DNA of 64,000 nt. Origin: Algoriphagus mannitolivorans DSM 15301 (GTDB lineage: Bacteria; Bacteroidota; Bacteroidia; Cytophagales; Cyclobacteriaceae). The notes beneath the pieces were generated by a model, which saw nothing but the letters and a program-made list of their open reading frames with translations, was not told the DNA's origin and did no database searches. The translations under genes and the position numbers were made by a program. Where the stretch lies: contig NZ_AUBV01000006.1 in NCBI RefSeq assembly GCF_000429425.1, positions 1-64,000 of the forward strand, in the 5' to 3' direction. The number at the start of each line of letters is the position of its first letter. Position 1 is the stretch's first letter. This document shows positions 1 through 8,228 of this stretch, piece after piece.

Positions 1-226
1 TATGCAAAATGCTTTTATCGAGCGATTCAACAAAACCTACCGAACCGAAGTATTGGATTACTATTCCTTTGTATCACTCCAAGAAGTCAGAGAGATTACC
101 CGGGAATGGATAGAGGACTACAATCATCACAGACCTCACGGAAGCCTGAATAATTGCTCTCCAATAGATTTTGCAAAGCAATGGGCGTTAACAGTGGATA
201 ACTTCTCTGAAGTTACCCACAATTAA
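1..226 (+). mobile_element. IS3-family transposase (OrfB), C-terminal fragment
   Basis: The frame is open from the window edge and encodes the end of an rve-type integrase core. It contains NAFIERFNKTYRTEVLD, the region around the last acidic residue of the DDE triad, followed by the EWIEDYNHHRPHGSL block typical of IS3/IS150-group OrfB proteins. The N-terminal part lies outside the window. A sequence near 282-297 (ATTGTCCAAAAAGTGG) resembles an IS3-type terminus and may be the right end; the left end cannot be seen. Function would be DNA transposition together with an upstream OrfA. Identification as IS3-type is firm, the exact IS is unknown. Confidence 0.88.
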
Positions 227-292
227 CACCCTTAGTAGTAATAATAGTCAACATCAAAAACCAATTTTGTCTATTTTAGAATTGTCCAAAAA

Positions 293-442
293 GTGGGAAG
301 CCTTCAACTGGATGGATGTAAAAGGCATATTTTGAAAGGAAAAACAGGTAATTTCCTTCCTCTCGAAATAGGTTGTCATTTCCATTTGCATGGGTCCAAA
401 CATGGTAAAATGTACCCGATTCAAATTGATCCTTTGGAGTAG
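293..442 (+). pseudogene. truncated C-terminal tail of an unknown protein next to the IS end
   Basis: Immediately after the presumed IS terminus the plus strand is open for 49 codons, ending in TAG at 440-442. It reads like a protein tail, with GSLQLDGCKRHILKGKTG early and MYPIQIDPLE at the end, but it has no plausible start. I read it as the 3' end of a gene interrupted by the insertion sequence. The family is not recognised, and a chance open frame of this length is possible. Confidence 0.3.
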
Positions 443-526
443 GCATAGCTAAAAAGTCATCTTGAATTTACTGATAAAAAAGAAAATATCTTGTTAAAAA
501 TTTCAACTCTCTATGGGAATGGATCA

Positions 527-566
527 ACCCTCCAAGGGTTTAAAAACCCTTGGAGGGTTTGTCAAA
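527..566. repeat. palindromic repeat, AACCCTCCAAGGGTTT type
   Basis: AACCCTCCAAGGGTTT is followed two bases later by its reverse complement AAACCCTTGGAGGGTT, so the segment folds into a long hairpin. A second, less perfect copy lies at 661-695. Such elements resemble the dispersed REP-like palindromes of Cytophagales intergenic regions. Confidence 0.7.
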
Positions 567-660
567 AAGTCCGCTTTGGTCTACAAGAAAGAAGCCTGTC
601 TAGATTCTCCAAGCCTCCAAGGTACCTATATTCCTTTATCCTGATTTTGCAGCGAAGTAC

Positions 661-695
661 CAACCCTCCTAGGGGCTCAAAGCCCTTGGAGGGTA
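661..695. repeat. second copy of the AACCCTCC palindromic repeat
   Basis: CAACCCTCCTAGGGGCTC pairs imperfectly with GAGCCC-like sequence and CCTTGGAGGGT on its right side. It abuts the relic of the GH3 gene end that follows. Confidence 0.55.
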
Positions 696-699
696 TTTG

Positions 700-800
700 C
701 GACAACTACCTGCACCTCCTCAAATCCCTGATACCCACAAATTACCGCCTCAAAATTCTCCAGATCTCCGTGATGCTTAAGGGTTAGAGGAATGAATTTC
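700..800 (-). pseudogene. relic of a GH3 (NagZ-like) gene 3' end
   Basis: Read on the minus strand, this stretch encodes LKHHGDLENFEAVICGYQGF, nearly the same as the C-terminus of the intact GH3 gene at 2233-3720 (LKHLGDMENFEAVICAYQGF). About 40 of 50 bases match at 731-780 versus 2281-2330, and the match continues upstream of that. No start, no remaining catalytic region and no further reading frame are visible. It is either a decayed paralogue removed by the nearby insertion sequence or a copied gene end. Confidence 0.75.
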
Positions 801-855
801 TCGGAGGAAATTTAATAATACTCCCTTTCCGGAAGGAAAAAAGGTTACTAAATCA

Positions 856-887
856 AAAGCGGTTTGAGTAATCACTCAAACCGCTTT
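856..887 (-). terminator. strong hairpin downstream of the DoxX gene
   Basis: AAAGCGGTTTGAGT and ACTCAAACCGCTTT form a perfect 14-bp stem with a 4-base loop. It lies 60 bp after the stop of the minus-strand DoxX gene, so it is a likely terminator for that unit, though the T tract that follows on the minus strand is short. Confidence 0.6.
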
Positions 888-948
888 GTTAGGATTCTGT
901 AGTTTGCAAGACTTTTTACAGTTCCCAAAGGATCAAGCTCTATTTTCC

Positions 949-1359
949 TTAGCTCTTGGCCAATATTGGAGCTTTTTTGCTTCTTCCCCAGGCAACCCAT
1001 AACGCAATTCCCATCAAAATAACATTCATCCCTATTGCCGAGAATTCACCTCGAACAAGATGAAAGCCTCCTGCAAAAACCATTACCAAAGCCAGGCAAA
1101 GGGCTGCCCAAACAGTTAAAAAAGGTTTGAACCGGAGAATAGAGGGAATTATTAATCCCAAGCCTCCTAATATTTCACTAACCCCAATTAATCTTATAAA
1201 TGCTAAAGGTACGGTTGATGCAAATGGAAGAGATTCAGTCAATGTCTCTAGTGGTTGGGTGGCTTTCATAATTCCTGCCATTCCAAACATGATAGCCAAT
1301 AAAACCTGTCCAATCCACAAAGCTATATTCATTGCCTTGTTGCTTTTTTGATGTGTCAT
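949..1359 (-). CDS. DoxX-like integral membrane protein
   Basis: Predicted 136 residues. The protein is almost wholly hydrophobic with about four membrane segments: IALWIGQVLLAIMFGMAGIM, PLAFIRLIGVSEILGGLGL, FLTVWAALCLALVMVFAGG and MNVILMGIALWVAWG. The GxxK and GxxE positions near the ends of segments 1 and 2 fit the DoxX/DoxX-like superfamily, whose members are quinone- or thiol-linked membrane proteins of mostly unknown role. I start at the ATG at 1359 because AAGGAAAAA precedes it; a longer frame to 1437 exists but adds a hydrophilic stretch unlike the family. The next gene upstream on the same strand is a Crp/Fnr regulator whose stop lies 82 bp before this start. Confidence 0.85.
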   Translation of the reverse strand: MTHQKSNKAMNIALWIGQVLLAIMFGMAGIMKATQPLETLTESLPFASTVPLAFIRLIGVSEILGGLGLIIPSILRFKPFLTVWAALCLALVMVFAGGFHLVRGEFSAIGMNVILMGIALWVAWGRSKKAPILAKS

Positions 1360-1441
1360 TTTTCCTTTTTTTTGATTGAAGCACAAAACTCCTAAGCTCA
1401 GAGAGCCTATGCCTTGATGTACATCAAGAAATGACACTGGA

Positions 1442-1915
1442 TTATTTATTTTTGGATAGCTCGTTTCTAACTCGGCTCAAAGCCTCAGGAGTGATTCCTA
1501 AATAGGAAGCCACCATTTTCAGTGGGACTCTTGGAATAATATTAGGGTAGGTTTCGACAAAGTGCTCATACCTTTCTTTGGCGCTCGAACTCATTAACAT
1601 TACAATCCTGTTTTGCATAGAGTTTAAACGTCTAAATAATGCATTAAAGTCTGGGGTTTCTTTAACCATTTCCTCTTTGGAGGCGACGTTTAATATAGAG
1701 TCTTCAATTGCATCTATAAATAATTGGCAAGGGGTTTCGGGTTTACAATTGTCTGTGACCAGCCAGTTTTCAGGGCCAAACATATAAATATGTTCTTTCC
1801 CCTTTTCATCAATCGTATAGCTCCGCAGCAAACCACTTTCCACCAAATAAACCTTGGAGTTTGTATCTCCTTTTCGCTGCAAAATGGTTCCTTTTTTTAC
1901 CGTTATTTTTTTCAA
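1442..1915 (-). CDS. Crp/Fnr-family transcriptional regulator
   Basis: 157 residues. Residues 1-95 form a cyclic-nucleotide-binding-type beta roll (KGTILQRKGDTNSKVYLVESGLLR, read here in pieces, then IYMFGPENWLV). The C-terminal third carries a helix-turn-helix, PLKMVASYLGITPEALSRVR. This matches the short Crp/Fnr regulators common in Bacteroidota, which often sense oxidative or redox state and control a neighbouring gene. The protein is shorter at the N-terminus than most relatives (about 190). No ATG is in frame nearby and the best start is TTG at 1915, preceded by AGGA. It likely regulates the adjacent DoxX gene; that is inference from position. Confidence 0.85.
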   Translation of the reverse strand: MKKITVKKGTILQRKGDTNSKVYLVESGLLRSYTIDEKGKEHIYMFGPENWLVTDNCKPETPCQLFIDAIEDSILNVASKEEMVKETPDFNALFRRLNSMQNRIVMLMSSSAKERYEHFVETYPNIIPRVPLKMVASYLGITPEALSRVRNELSKNK

Positions 1916-1970
1916 TTGTGAAATCCTATGAGTTGTCCAACTTGAAAGAAGCTTATTAGTCCGGGAATAT

Positions 1971-2213
1971 TTAAGGTTTCCAACCTTCCCAATCTGATGG
2001 ATTGATTGTTGTTATTCCTATGATTCCCAATTTTCGAAATTTAAAAATATGGATATCCGCCTTCTTACCAGTATAAAAAAAATTCGGCTTATTGTCTACT
2101 AAAAGGATCAGAATCCGGAAGCTTCGGTCTTCGGTCATCGGTCTTCCAACCAGCCAAGCAAAGAAAATAAAGCAACTGGCATGATTACGGATAATCAGAT
2201 TTAAAAAAACCAT
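1971..2213. repeat. dispersed noncoding repeat, also found at 46068-46225
   Basis: The minus strand here reads GATTATCCGTAAT, then CTTTGCTTGGCTGGTTGG, a run of GACCGAAG units and TACTGGTAAGAAGGCGGA. The same blocks in the same order occur on the plus strand at 46068-46225 with roughly three quarters of bases matching by eye. The weak 80-codon open frame across it has no protein-like features and is not called a gene. Confidence 0.6.
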
Positions 2214-2232
2214 TTCTCAAGCTTAGTTGATT

Positions 2233-3720
2233 TTAAAGGAAAAGCTTTACCACTAACTCCTGAGTCTCCTCAAACCCCTGATATGCGCAAATCACGGCCT
2301 CAAAGTTCTCCATATCTCCGAGATGTTTTAGTGCAAGTGGATTGCCGAAGTGGACAAGTATGCTAGGTTTGCTTTTCGCCAAAGTCTTGATTTCATCCAG
2401 TACAGCTTGATCCATTCCAAACTGATTTAAAGGCTTGTGGCTTGGGACAAATACCCCCAAAATCTGCTTTTCGGAGGTTTCCGCCGGAGGCAAATTCAGC
2501 AGACTTTGAAAAAGACTTTTTTCCTTGCTGAAAAACTCCTGATACCCCAGTTTACCTTTTTGAGTCAAATCCTTTAATACTTCGAGATCCAGCTTTCCGG
2601 AATGGACTTGTACATAGTTTTCCGCCAAGGTTCGCTGGAAATCAGAGTGGCTTGTCCAGTCGAAAGCAGGAACTTCCACCTTTTTGGACTCCATCACGCC
2701 CAGTCGGGCCTTGAGTTCCATGATCTTTTGGAAGGCAGTTTCGATTTGTTCTTCGCTGGCTTTTTCGGAGATTTTTTGGATGCCCTCCTTCACATGATCG
2801 GAAAAACAAAGGATGTCATTTCCGGCGTGGAAGGCCTGCCATTCGAGTTCGCCGGGTTCGGGGAAAAGATTGGCGACAGCCTTCATGTTCAGCGCATCGG
2901 AAATTACCAGGCCTTCGAAGCCCATTTCTTCCTTTAGCAGGCCTGTAATCAGTTCCCGGCAGATACTGGCAGGGATATCTTTTCCACCAGTCAATGCCGG
3001 AACTGCCAAATGTCCGACCATAATCATTTCAACTCCTCGGTCAATTCCATATTGGAAAGGAAAAAGCTCTTCAGCTTGAAGCTCTTCTTTGCCTTTATGC
3101 AAAATCGGCAAGCCCAGATGCGAGTCCACCGCAGTATCTCCATGACCCGGAAAGTGCTTCAGGCAAGCTCCGATCCCCGCTTTTTTCATTCCTGTGTAAG
3201 CCGCGAAGGAGAGTTTGGCGACTTTCTCTACATCGTCTCCAAATGAGCGATAGCCGATCACGGGATTATTTGGATTGGTATTGACATCTGCGCAAGGAGC
3301 AAGATTGAGATGAATTCCCGAACGCTTCATGTCCATTCCCATGCGATAGCCCACCTCTTCCACGAAGATTTCGGCATCTTTTTTCAGCGCACCCAACGTA
3401 ATCGCGAAAGGGTATTGAGGGGTTTCTTCCACCCGCATGGCCAAGCCGTATTCCCCGTCGATGCTGATCAGCAAGGGGACTTTGGAGGCAGCCTGGTAGC
3501 GGTTGATGAGGGCAATGAGTTTTTCAAAAGTACCTTCTGTACTCAAGGTTTCTGCGCGCTTTTCGAAATTGGCTGCAGCAGAGTGTCTGCTATGAAAAAA
3601 AGTAAGCCCACCGATTTCCTGTTCCACGATCATGCGTTCGATGGCCTGGTAGTTTTCCTCCGTGTCGTGGATAAATGCAGCAGGAGAGAAGATCTGGGCT
3701 ATTTTTTGGGATTTGTTCAT
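2233..3720 (-). CDS. nagZ: glycoside hydrolase family 3, NagZ-like beta-N-acetylhexosaminidase
   Basis: About 495 residues with no signal peptide, so cytoplasmic. The GH3 TIM barrel is clear: LLISIDGEYGLAMRVE, then KHFPGHGDTAVDSHLGLP, which carries the loop with the Asp-His catalytic dyad of NagZ enzymes, then GLVISDALNMKAV with the nucleophile Asp. NagZ removes GlcNAc from imported 1,6-anhydro-muropeptides. The C-terminal 130 residues form an extra domain beyond the short single-domain NagZ. Position at the end of a run with an AmpG-like importer and an amidase supports a recycling role. I prefer the ATG at 3720 over a TTG at 3741. A decayed copy of its 3' end lies at 700-800. Confidence 0.88.
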   Translation of the reverse strand: MNKSQKIAQIFSPAAFIHDTEENYQAIERMIVEQEIGGLTFFHSRHSAAANFEKRAETLSTEGTFEKLIALINRYQAASKVPLLISIDGEYGLAMRVEETPQYPFAITLGALKKDAEIFVEEVGYRMGMDMKRSGIHLNLAPCADVNTNPNNPVIGYRSFGDDVEKVAKLSFAAYTGMKKAGIGACLKHFPGHGDTAVDSHLGLPILHKGKEELQAEELFPFQYGIDRGVEMIMVGHLAVPALTGGKDIPASICRELITGLLKEEMGFEGLVISDALNMKAVANLFPEPGELEWQAFHAGNDILCFSDHVKEGIQKISEKASEEQIETAFQKIMELKARLGVMESKKVEVPAFDWTSHSDFQRTLAENYVQVHSGKLDLEVLKDLTQKGKLGYQEFFSKEKSLFQSLLNLPPAETSEKQILGVFVPSHKPLNQFGMDQAVLDEIKTLAKSKPSILVHFGNPLALKHLGDMENFEAVICAYQGFEETQELVVKLFL

Positions 3721-3741
3721 TTGCTGATTGAAATATTTCAA

Positions 3742-4089
3742 AATTGTAAGATTGGAAGATTAGGGTTTCGTGTCAGACCGAGCGGAGTCGAGGTCGTGTT
3801 TGTAAATGTTGTAAAGGTCTGGAGTTAAAGTGGTGAAAAGTCTTCATCTAATTTAATCCCTTCGTAAATCGTACTTTGAAATGGCTTGGCCTCCCTGACT
3901 AGCCGTCAGGCAGGCGCTCAGCCTGACAAAGACTCCGCCCTGGTTGACAACGACTCCGCTCAGCCTGACAGGATTTCGTCTTTTTCGGCTGAGTTGCCTA
4001 CTTCGATATTCATTATTCAGCGTTCGATATTCGATATTTTTAAACTTTTAAGACTGGATATTGAATGTCGAAGATTCTGCTTTCTGACT
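3742..4089. repeat. intergenic stretch with short dispersed repeats
   Basis: No gene is visible. The segment holds CCTGACTAGCCGTCAGGCAGG and CAGCCTGACA units (about 3893-3970), and TTCGATATTCATTATTCAG followed by CGTTCGATATTCGATAT (about 4001-4040). The latter belongs to the same family as the tandem array at 46016-46620. Confidence 0.55.
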
Positions 4090-5355
4090 TTAGCTTTCTA
4101 ACTTCTTCCCAAACTCCCTCGGATACTTCACCCAATACGCCATGGCGAATCCGGGAATCGTTGCCAGCACTACCCAAACGAAGAATCCGGGATAACCCAA
4201 CCATTCCTGCATATATCCGCTGAGCATACCGGGGAGCATCATTCCCATGGCCATAAAGCCCGTGGCTAGGGCATAATGGGCGGTTTTGAAGATTCCTTCA
4301 GCGAGGTAAATCAGGAAAACCATATAGGCAGCAAAGCCAAAGCCGTAGCCAAGTTGCTCAATCACCACTACCGAGGAGGCAAATACGATACTTTCCGGCT
4401 GAGACCAAGAAAGGAGGATGTAGCCGATATTCGGAGCATTAATCGCCACAGCCATGGGCATCATCCATTTACCCAAACCATCCCGGGAAATAACGATCCC
4501 ACCCAATATCCCTCCGATCAACAGGGCTATTACTCCCATCGTTCCGTAGATAAATCCCACTTCGGTGGTGCTTAACCCCAAGCCACCGGCTGCACGGTCA
4601 TCCAGGAAAAAAGGAGAAGCCATCTTGACCAATTGGGATTCACCCAAGCGGTAAAGCAGGACAAAACCCAGAGAAAGCCCGATATTTTTCTTGGTGAAAA
4701 AGGTGGAAAACACTTTTCCGAAACTGGGTTGGTCAGCTTTCGCTATGCGCTTCTCAAGTACATTGGGAGTGGAGAGGTAATTGATTCCGGTAAGGATCAG
4801 CATCAAAGAGGCAACGCCAATGGTAGTCCAGGACCAAGCTTGAGCAGGGTCTCCGAATTTCTCTTCCAAAAGCCCCGCTACGATCACGATCAAGCCCTGT
4901 CCGGTCAGAAACCCGATCCGGTAGAAGGTGCTTCTCAGGCCGACAAAAAAGCTCTGTTCCCCCGGATTGAGGGCAATGAGATAAAGCCCGTCTGAGGCAA
5001 TATCATTGGTCGCCGAAGCAAAAGCTCCTACCCAGAAGAAGGCCAGCGTAATCACAAAAAACTGACTCGTTCCCGTTGTTAGCCCCACCCCCAAAAAAAC
5101 CAGGGAAAGGATCAGTTGCATACTGAGAAACCACTTTTTCTTTGTGCCAAAAAGCTCCAATACCGGGCTCCAGATGGGTTTGATCACCCAAGGAAGATAG
5201 AGGAAGGAGGTATAAAGTCCGATGTCGGCATTGGAGATGCCGAGGTTTTTATACATCACCACCGATACCGAAATGATGATCGCATAAGGAATAGATTCGG
5301 TGAGGTAGAGACTTGCAATCCAAATCCAGGGGTTTTTGGAGGGTTTTTGGGTCAT
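4090..5355 (-). CDS. MFS transporter, AmpG-like muropeptide importer
   Basis: 421 residues with about 12 membrane segments. The N-terminus (LYLTESIPYAIIISVSVVMY, then ADIGLYTSFLYLPWVIKPIWSP) matches the AmpG pattern LYxxxGLPY...IGLFxxxxLPYxLKxxWSP. AmpG imports GlcNAc-anhydroMurNAc-peptides across the inner membrane for recycling. Its ATG overlaps the stop of the GNAT gene (ATGA at 5352-5355), implying translational coupling, and the NagZ-like gene follows. Substrate is inferred from family resemblance and context. Confidence 0.85.
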   Translation of the reverse strand: MTQKPSKNPWIWIASLYLTESIPYAIIISVSVVMYKNLGISNADIGLYTSFLYLPWVIKPIWSPVLELFGTKKKWFLSMQLILSLVFLGVGLTTGTSQFFVITLAFFWVGAFASATNDIASDGLYLIALNPGEQSFFVGLRSTFYRIGFLTGQGLIVIVAGLLEEKFGDPAQAWSWTTIGVASLMLILTGINYLSTPNVLEKRIAKADQPSFGKVFSTFFTKKNIGLSLGFVLLYRLGESQLVKMASPFFLDDRAAGGLGLSTTEVGFIYGTMGVIALLIGGILGGIVISRDGLGKWMMPMAVAINAPNIGYILLSWSQPESIVFASSVVVIEQLGYGFGFAAYMVFLIYLAEGIFKTAHYALATGFMAMGMMLPGMLSGYMQEWLGYPGFFVWVVLATIPGFAMAYWVKYPREFGKKLES

Positions 5356-5831
5356 GGCTTACGAAGTAGATTTTGGTAGATGCTGGTCTCGGATCCTTCG
5401 ATGATTTTTGCTCCGACGGCTTTTTCATAAAATTCCGCAGGTCCGACCCCGCCAATGATGGCATAGGCGTAGCCCATTTCCCGGAGGGATTCCAAGGCTT
5501 TGATCAAAAGTATTTTCCCGATCCCTTTTCCCCGCTCAGACTCTAAGGTTCCAGTGGGGCCAAAGAAATTGCGAGCCGTGCTTTCATAGACGGCAAAGCC
5601 TAAAATGTCATTTCCCCGCTGGGCAATCCAACAGGAGACAGGTTGCCGGGAAAAGGAAACCTCTACCTCGGATTTCCAGTAGGCTCCAAAGTTTTCCATG
5701 ACCCATTCGCTGACTAGGTGTTTTTCGGGAGCAATTGCTTTTCGAAAAATGATCTGCTCCTTTTCGGAGAGTTTCTTCTCGATTTCTGAGCTATTGGGAA
5801 GCTCTGTCAGCCGAACGAGCATGTCTTTCAT
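5352..5831 (-). CDS. GNAT-family N-acetyltransferase
   Basis: 159 residues. The acetyl-CoA-binding motif A is visible as ESERGKGIGKILLIKALESL, preceded by a beta strand GFAVYESTARNFFGPTGTL, and followed by AIIGGVGPAEFYEKAVGA. I start at the ATG at 5831 because it overlaps the upstream stop by ATGA (5828-5831); the open frame continues further upstream only through the neighbouring gene. Both flanking junctions in this run are ATGA overlaps. Its location in a peptidoglycan-recycling group suggests acetylation of an amino sugar or peptide, but the substrate is unknown. Confidence 0.85.
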   Translation of the reverse strand: MKDMLVRLTELPNSSEIEKKLSEKEQIIFRKAIAPEKHLVSEWVMENFGAYWKSEVEVSFSRQPVSCWIAQRGNDILGFAVYESTARNFFGPTGTLESERGKGIGKILLIKALESLREMGYAYAIIGGVGPAEFYEKAVGAKIIEGSETSIYQNLLRKP

Positions 5832-7471
5832 GGGCGGGAGGATTTGGGCATTTGAAATACCTGAGTCTGAACGATTCGACCATAATGATCTATCCAGCGA
5901 ATGGCTAGGTATTCGGTATTCAAACTCGGTACTTCTAAATATCGGACTCTTGATCCACCTACCCAAGCCGTATGAATAATTGCATCATGAAGGCTATTAA
6001 GGTAATTTCCACCTTGGACCATGGCGTAGCGAATTGCTGGATCTAGTGGCTTTTCGAGGTTGATTTGAGTTTTTTCGGAATTGGTCTTTACGTCCATCAC
6101 CACCGGAATTTCGATGACCGATTGATTTTTAGGATTAAAGGAAGGTGGCAAAGTAGGCTTATTATAAAGCTCATTTTTCAGCATGGAGGCGATATCCCGG
6201 TTTTTGAGATACATGGATTTGGCTGAAAAATAAGCGTTTCCATGGATCTGGGGTAGGGTTCGGGTGTAGTTCACCTGGGTGTTGAGTTCGCCGGGGTTTT
6301 TCCAAGCTTCATCCGAGTCTTCCCGGATTTTGTATGGACCATTGCCGATGTAAACATTGGTATTGTAGGTGTTGTTGGACCACCAGTCGGCCAGTTTTCG
6401 ATAAGAAGCAAGCCTATGCTCCATGCTCCAATAGAGCTGAGGCAACATGTAATCCACCCAGCCATTTTTCATCCAAAGGAGGACGTCAGCGAAAAGGTCG
6501 TCGTAGTTGGTCTGCCCTGCTTGAGTAGGGGATCCTTTGGGGTCTTTGCTTTGATTTCTCCACACTCCAAAAGGGGAAATTCCAAACTGTACCCAGGGTT
6601 TTTGGGCTTTGATCGTTTGGTGAAGTGCTGCGATCAGTTCGTTTACATTTTGCCTTCTCCAATCTTCCACCGATTGACCTGGCTTTTTGTATTTGGCATA
6701 AGAAGCCTTGTCCGGAAATTCGAGTTTGGGTTCCCGATAAGGATAGAAATAATCGTCAAAATGAATGGCATCGATGTCGTAATTGGTGACAACTTCTTTG
6801 ATGATGGCAAGGAGGTGATTTTTTACCTCCGGAAGTCCAGGGTCATAGTACCATTTGGTGCCGTATTTCAGCATCCAATCCCGGTGCTTGTGGAAGTCAT
6901 GCTCGGGACTCAGTTCATTGGTTTCGAGGGTCATGGTGGCCCGGTATGGATTCAGCCAGGCATGGAACTCCAAGCCTCGGTTATGCGCTTCTCGTATCAT
7001 CCAGGTCAATGGATTTTCCTGGGTTTTGGGAGCTTGGCCTTGTTTTCCTGTCAGGTATTTGGACCATGGGGCATAATTGCTTTGGTAAAAAGCATCTCCC
7101 GCCGTTCGGATCTGAACGATCACCGCATTGAAATTAAGGTCTTTGTAGTAGTCCAGGAGGGCGATGAAGTCTCGTTTTTGTTTTTCCCAAGGATCAGTTC
7201 CCGAAACCGGCCAGTCAATATTGGCTACCGTAGCGATCCAGACCCCACGGAATTCGCGGGGAATATCCGGGAGTTGATAGGATAAGGGTTGTAGTGCTAC
7301 TGGAGGCTTTACCGGGGTTTTGGTGGGAAGTGTTTCAGAGGTTTTGGGGCTGGTACTTAGGGGCCCGGAAGGCCGGGGAGGGACAGTTGTCGAAGGTTTT
7401 TGCGATTTACAAGCCCCGAGAAAAAATAGACAGGCAAAGGTCCAGATGACCCATTTTGAAGTGGACTGCAT
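5828..7471 (-). CDS. GHL10-type (glycosyl hydrolase-like 10) lipoprotein
   Basis: 547 residues. A lipoprotein signal ends at LFFLGAC (Cys about 21), followed by a Pro/Thr-rich linker. Residues about 75-390 match the GHL10/DUF187 TIM-barrel family: EFRGVWIATVANIDWPVSG, FNAVIVQIRTAGDAFYQS, GLEFHAWLNPYRA, DAIHFDDYFYPYREP and FGISPFGVWRN. Members act on peptidoglycan glycans that have been stripped of peptides. A beta-rich C-terminal domain follows. It is 7 bp downstream of the amidase gene and its stop overlaps the GNAT start, so it sits in one transcription unit with both. Confidence 0.9.
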   Translation of the reverse strand: MQSTSKWVIWTFACLFFLGACKSQKPSTTVPPRPSGPLSTSPKTSETLPTKTPVKPPVALQPLSYQLPDIPREFRGVWIATVANIDWPVSGTDPWEKQKRDFIALLDYYKDLNFNAVIVQIRTAGDAFYQSNYAPWSKYLTGKQGQAPKTQENPLTWMIREAHNRGLEFHAWLNPYRATMTLETNELSPEHDFHKHRDWMLKYGTKWYYDPGLPEVKNHLLAIIKEVVTNYDIDAIHFDDYFYPYREPKLEFPDKASYAKYKKPGQSVEDWRRQNVNELIAALHQTIKAQKPWVQFGISPFGVWRNQSKDPKGSPTQAGQTNYDDLFADVLLWMKNGWVDYMLPQLYWSMEHRLASYRKLADWWSNNTYNTNVYIGNGPYKIREDSDEAWKNPGELNTQVNYTRTLPQIHGNAYFSAKSMYLKNRDIASMLKNELYNKPTLPPSFNPKNQSVIEIPVVMDVKTNSEKTQINLEKPLDPAIRYAMVQGGNYLNSLHDAIIHTAWVGGSRVRYLEVPSLNTEYLAIRWIDHYGRIVQTQVFQMPKSSRP

Positions 7472-7478
7472 AAAGAAA

Positions 7479-8147
7479 TTAAAGCTTAGGAACGGGTTTG
7501 AGATTAAGGTCGGATAGGTTTTTTCTCAATTGATTCATGAATTTGTCTCCGGGGTCCGTCTTCACGGTCCGGTAGTTGGGATCGGCTTCTTTCCAAAGCT
7601 CTGTTCCCTGAAAATTTTGGTACTCGTGGTGGCCGATTACATACTCGATAGGATATTTTCTTTTCAGGTAGCGAATCAGGGCTTCATTAGCTTGGAGTTG
7701 CTTCTTGGTCAGAGGCATATCATCGCTTCCTACATTTTCCACTCCTATGGCCAAATAATTCAAGCCAATGGTGTGCCGAGCGAAAGTCGTGTCTGGCAAA
7801 AGCCTGAAAATTGTCCCGTCCCGATCAATCAAAAACTGGCTGGAGACATTCAGATTGCTGGCACCTGTGAGATCTGCTCTTCCGCCAAGCGTCGGTGGAT
7901 CGAAAACGTCAAAAGTCACCTCAATATTATTGATTGCTGTCCAATGGACTACCACCATCTGGGGTTTGATGGAGGCGGTATTTTGCTCCAATCCATGTCG
8001 GTCTTTGAGGTATTGAATAGAAAGTTTTTCTCGCTCGGCATTCCAGGTGATCGGTTTATCGATAATCCGGAAGGTGGCTTGGGGGCTACAGGAAAATAGC
8101 ACTGAGGCAAATGCAGCGAGTAAGATTTTGGGAAATAGACACTTCAT
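7479..8147 (-). CDS. N-acetylmuramoyl-L-alanine amidase (Amidase_2, AmpD-like) lipoprotein
   Basis: 222 residues. The signal peptide ends in a lipobox, SVLFSC. Amidase_2 features are in order: QMVVVHWTAIN with the first zinc-ligand His, NYLAIGVENVG, YVIGHHEYQNFQG, and KTDPGDKFM with the conserved Asp. The enzyme cleaves the bond between N-acetylmuramic acid and L-alanine. It is the first gene of the recycling run and would act in the periplasm as a lipoprotein, upstream of GHL10 and AmpG-type uptake. Confidence 0.9.
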   Translation of the reverse strand: MKCLFPKILLAAFASVLFSCSPQATFRIIDKPITWNAEREKLSIQYLKDRHGLEQNTASIKPQMVVVHWTAINNIEVTFDVFDPPTLGGRADLTGASNLNVSSQFLIDRDGTIFRLLPDTTFARHTIGLNYLAIGVENVGSDDMPLTKKQLQANEALIRYLKRKYPIEYVIGHHEYQNFQGTELWKEADPNYRTVKTDPGDKFMNQLRKNLSDLNLKPVPKL

Positions 8148-8228
8148 AGTTCTGGGGTAGGAAAGTCTGAATTCTTTGCACTAAACTAGCCAGAAAAAAG
8201 GAGGGAAGTGGTGGAGTAAGGCCAAAAA

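Noticed and set aside
491..787. 98-codon plus-strand frame
   Set aside because: It is made of palindromic repeats and the antisense of the GH3 relic; no protein-like sequence.
1971..2213. 80-codon minus-strand frame
   Set aside because: It coincides with a noncoding repeat that also occurs at 46068-46225, where the frame is not kept.
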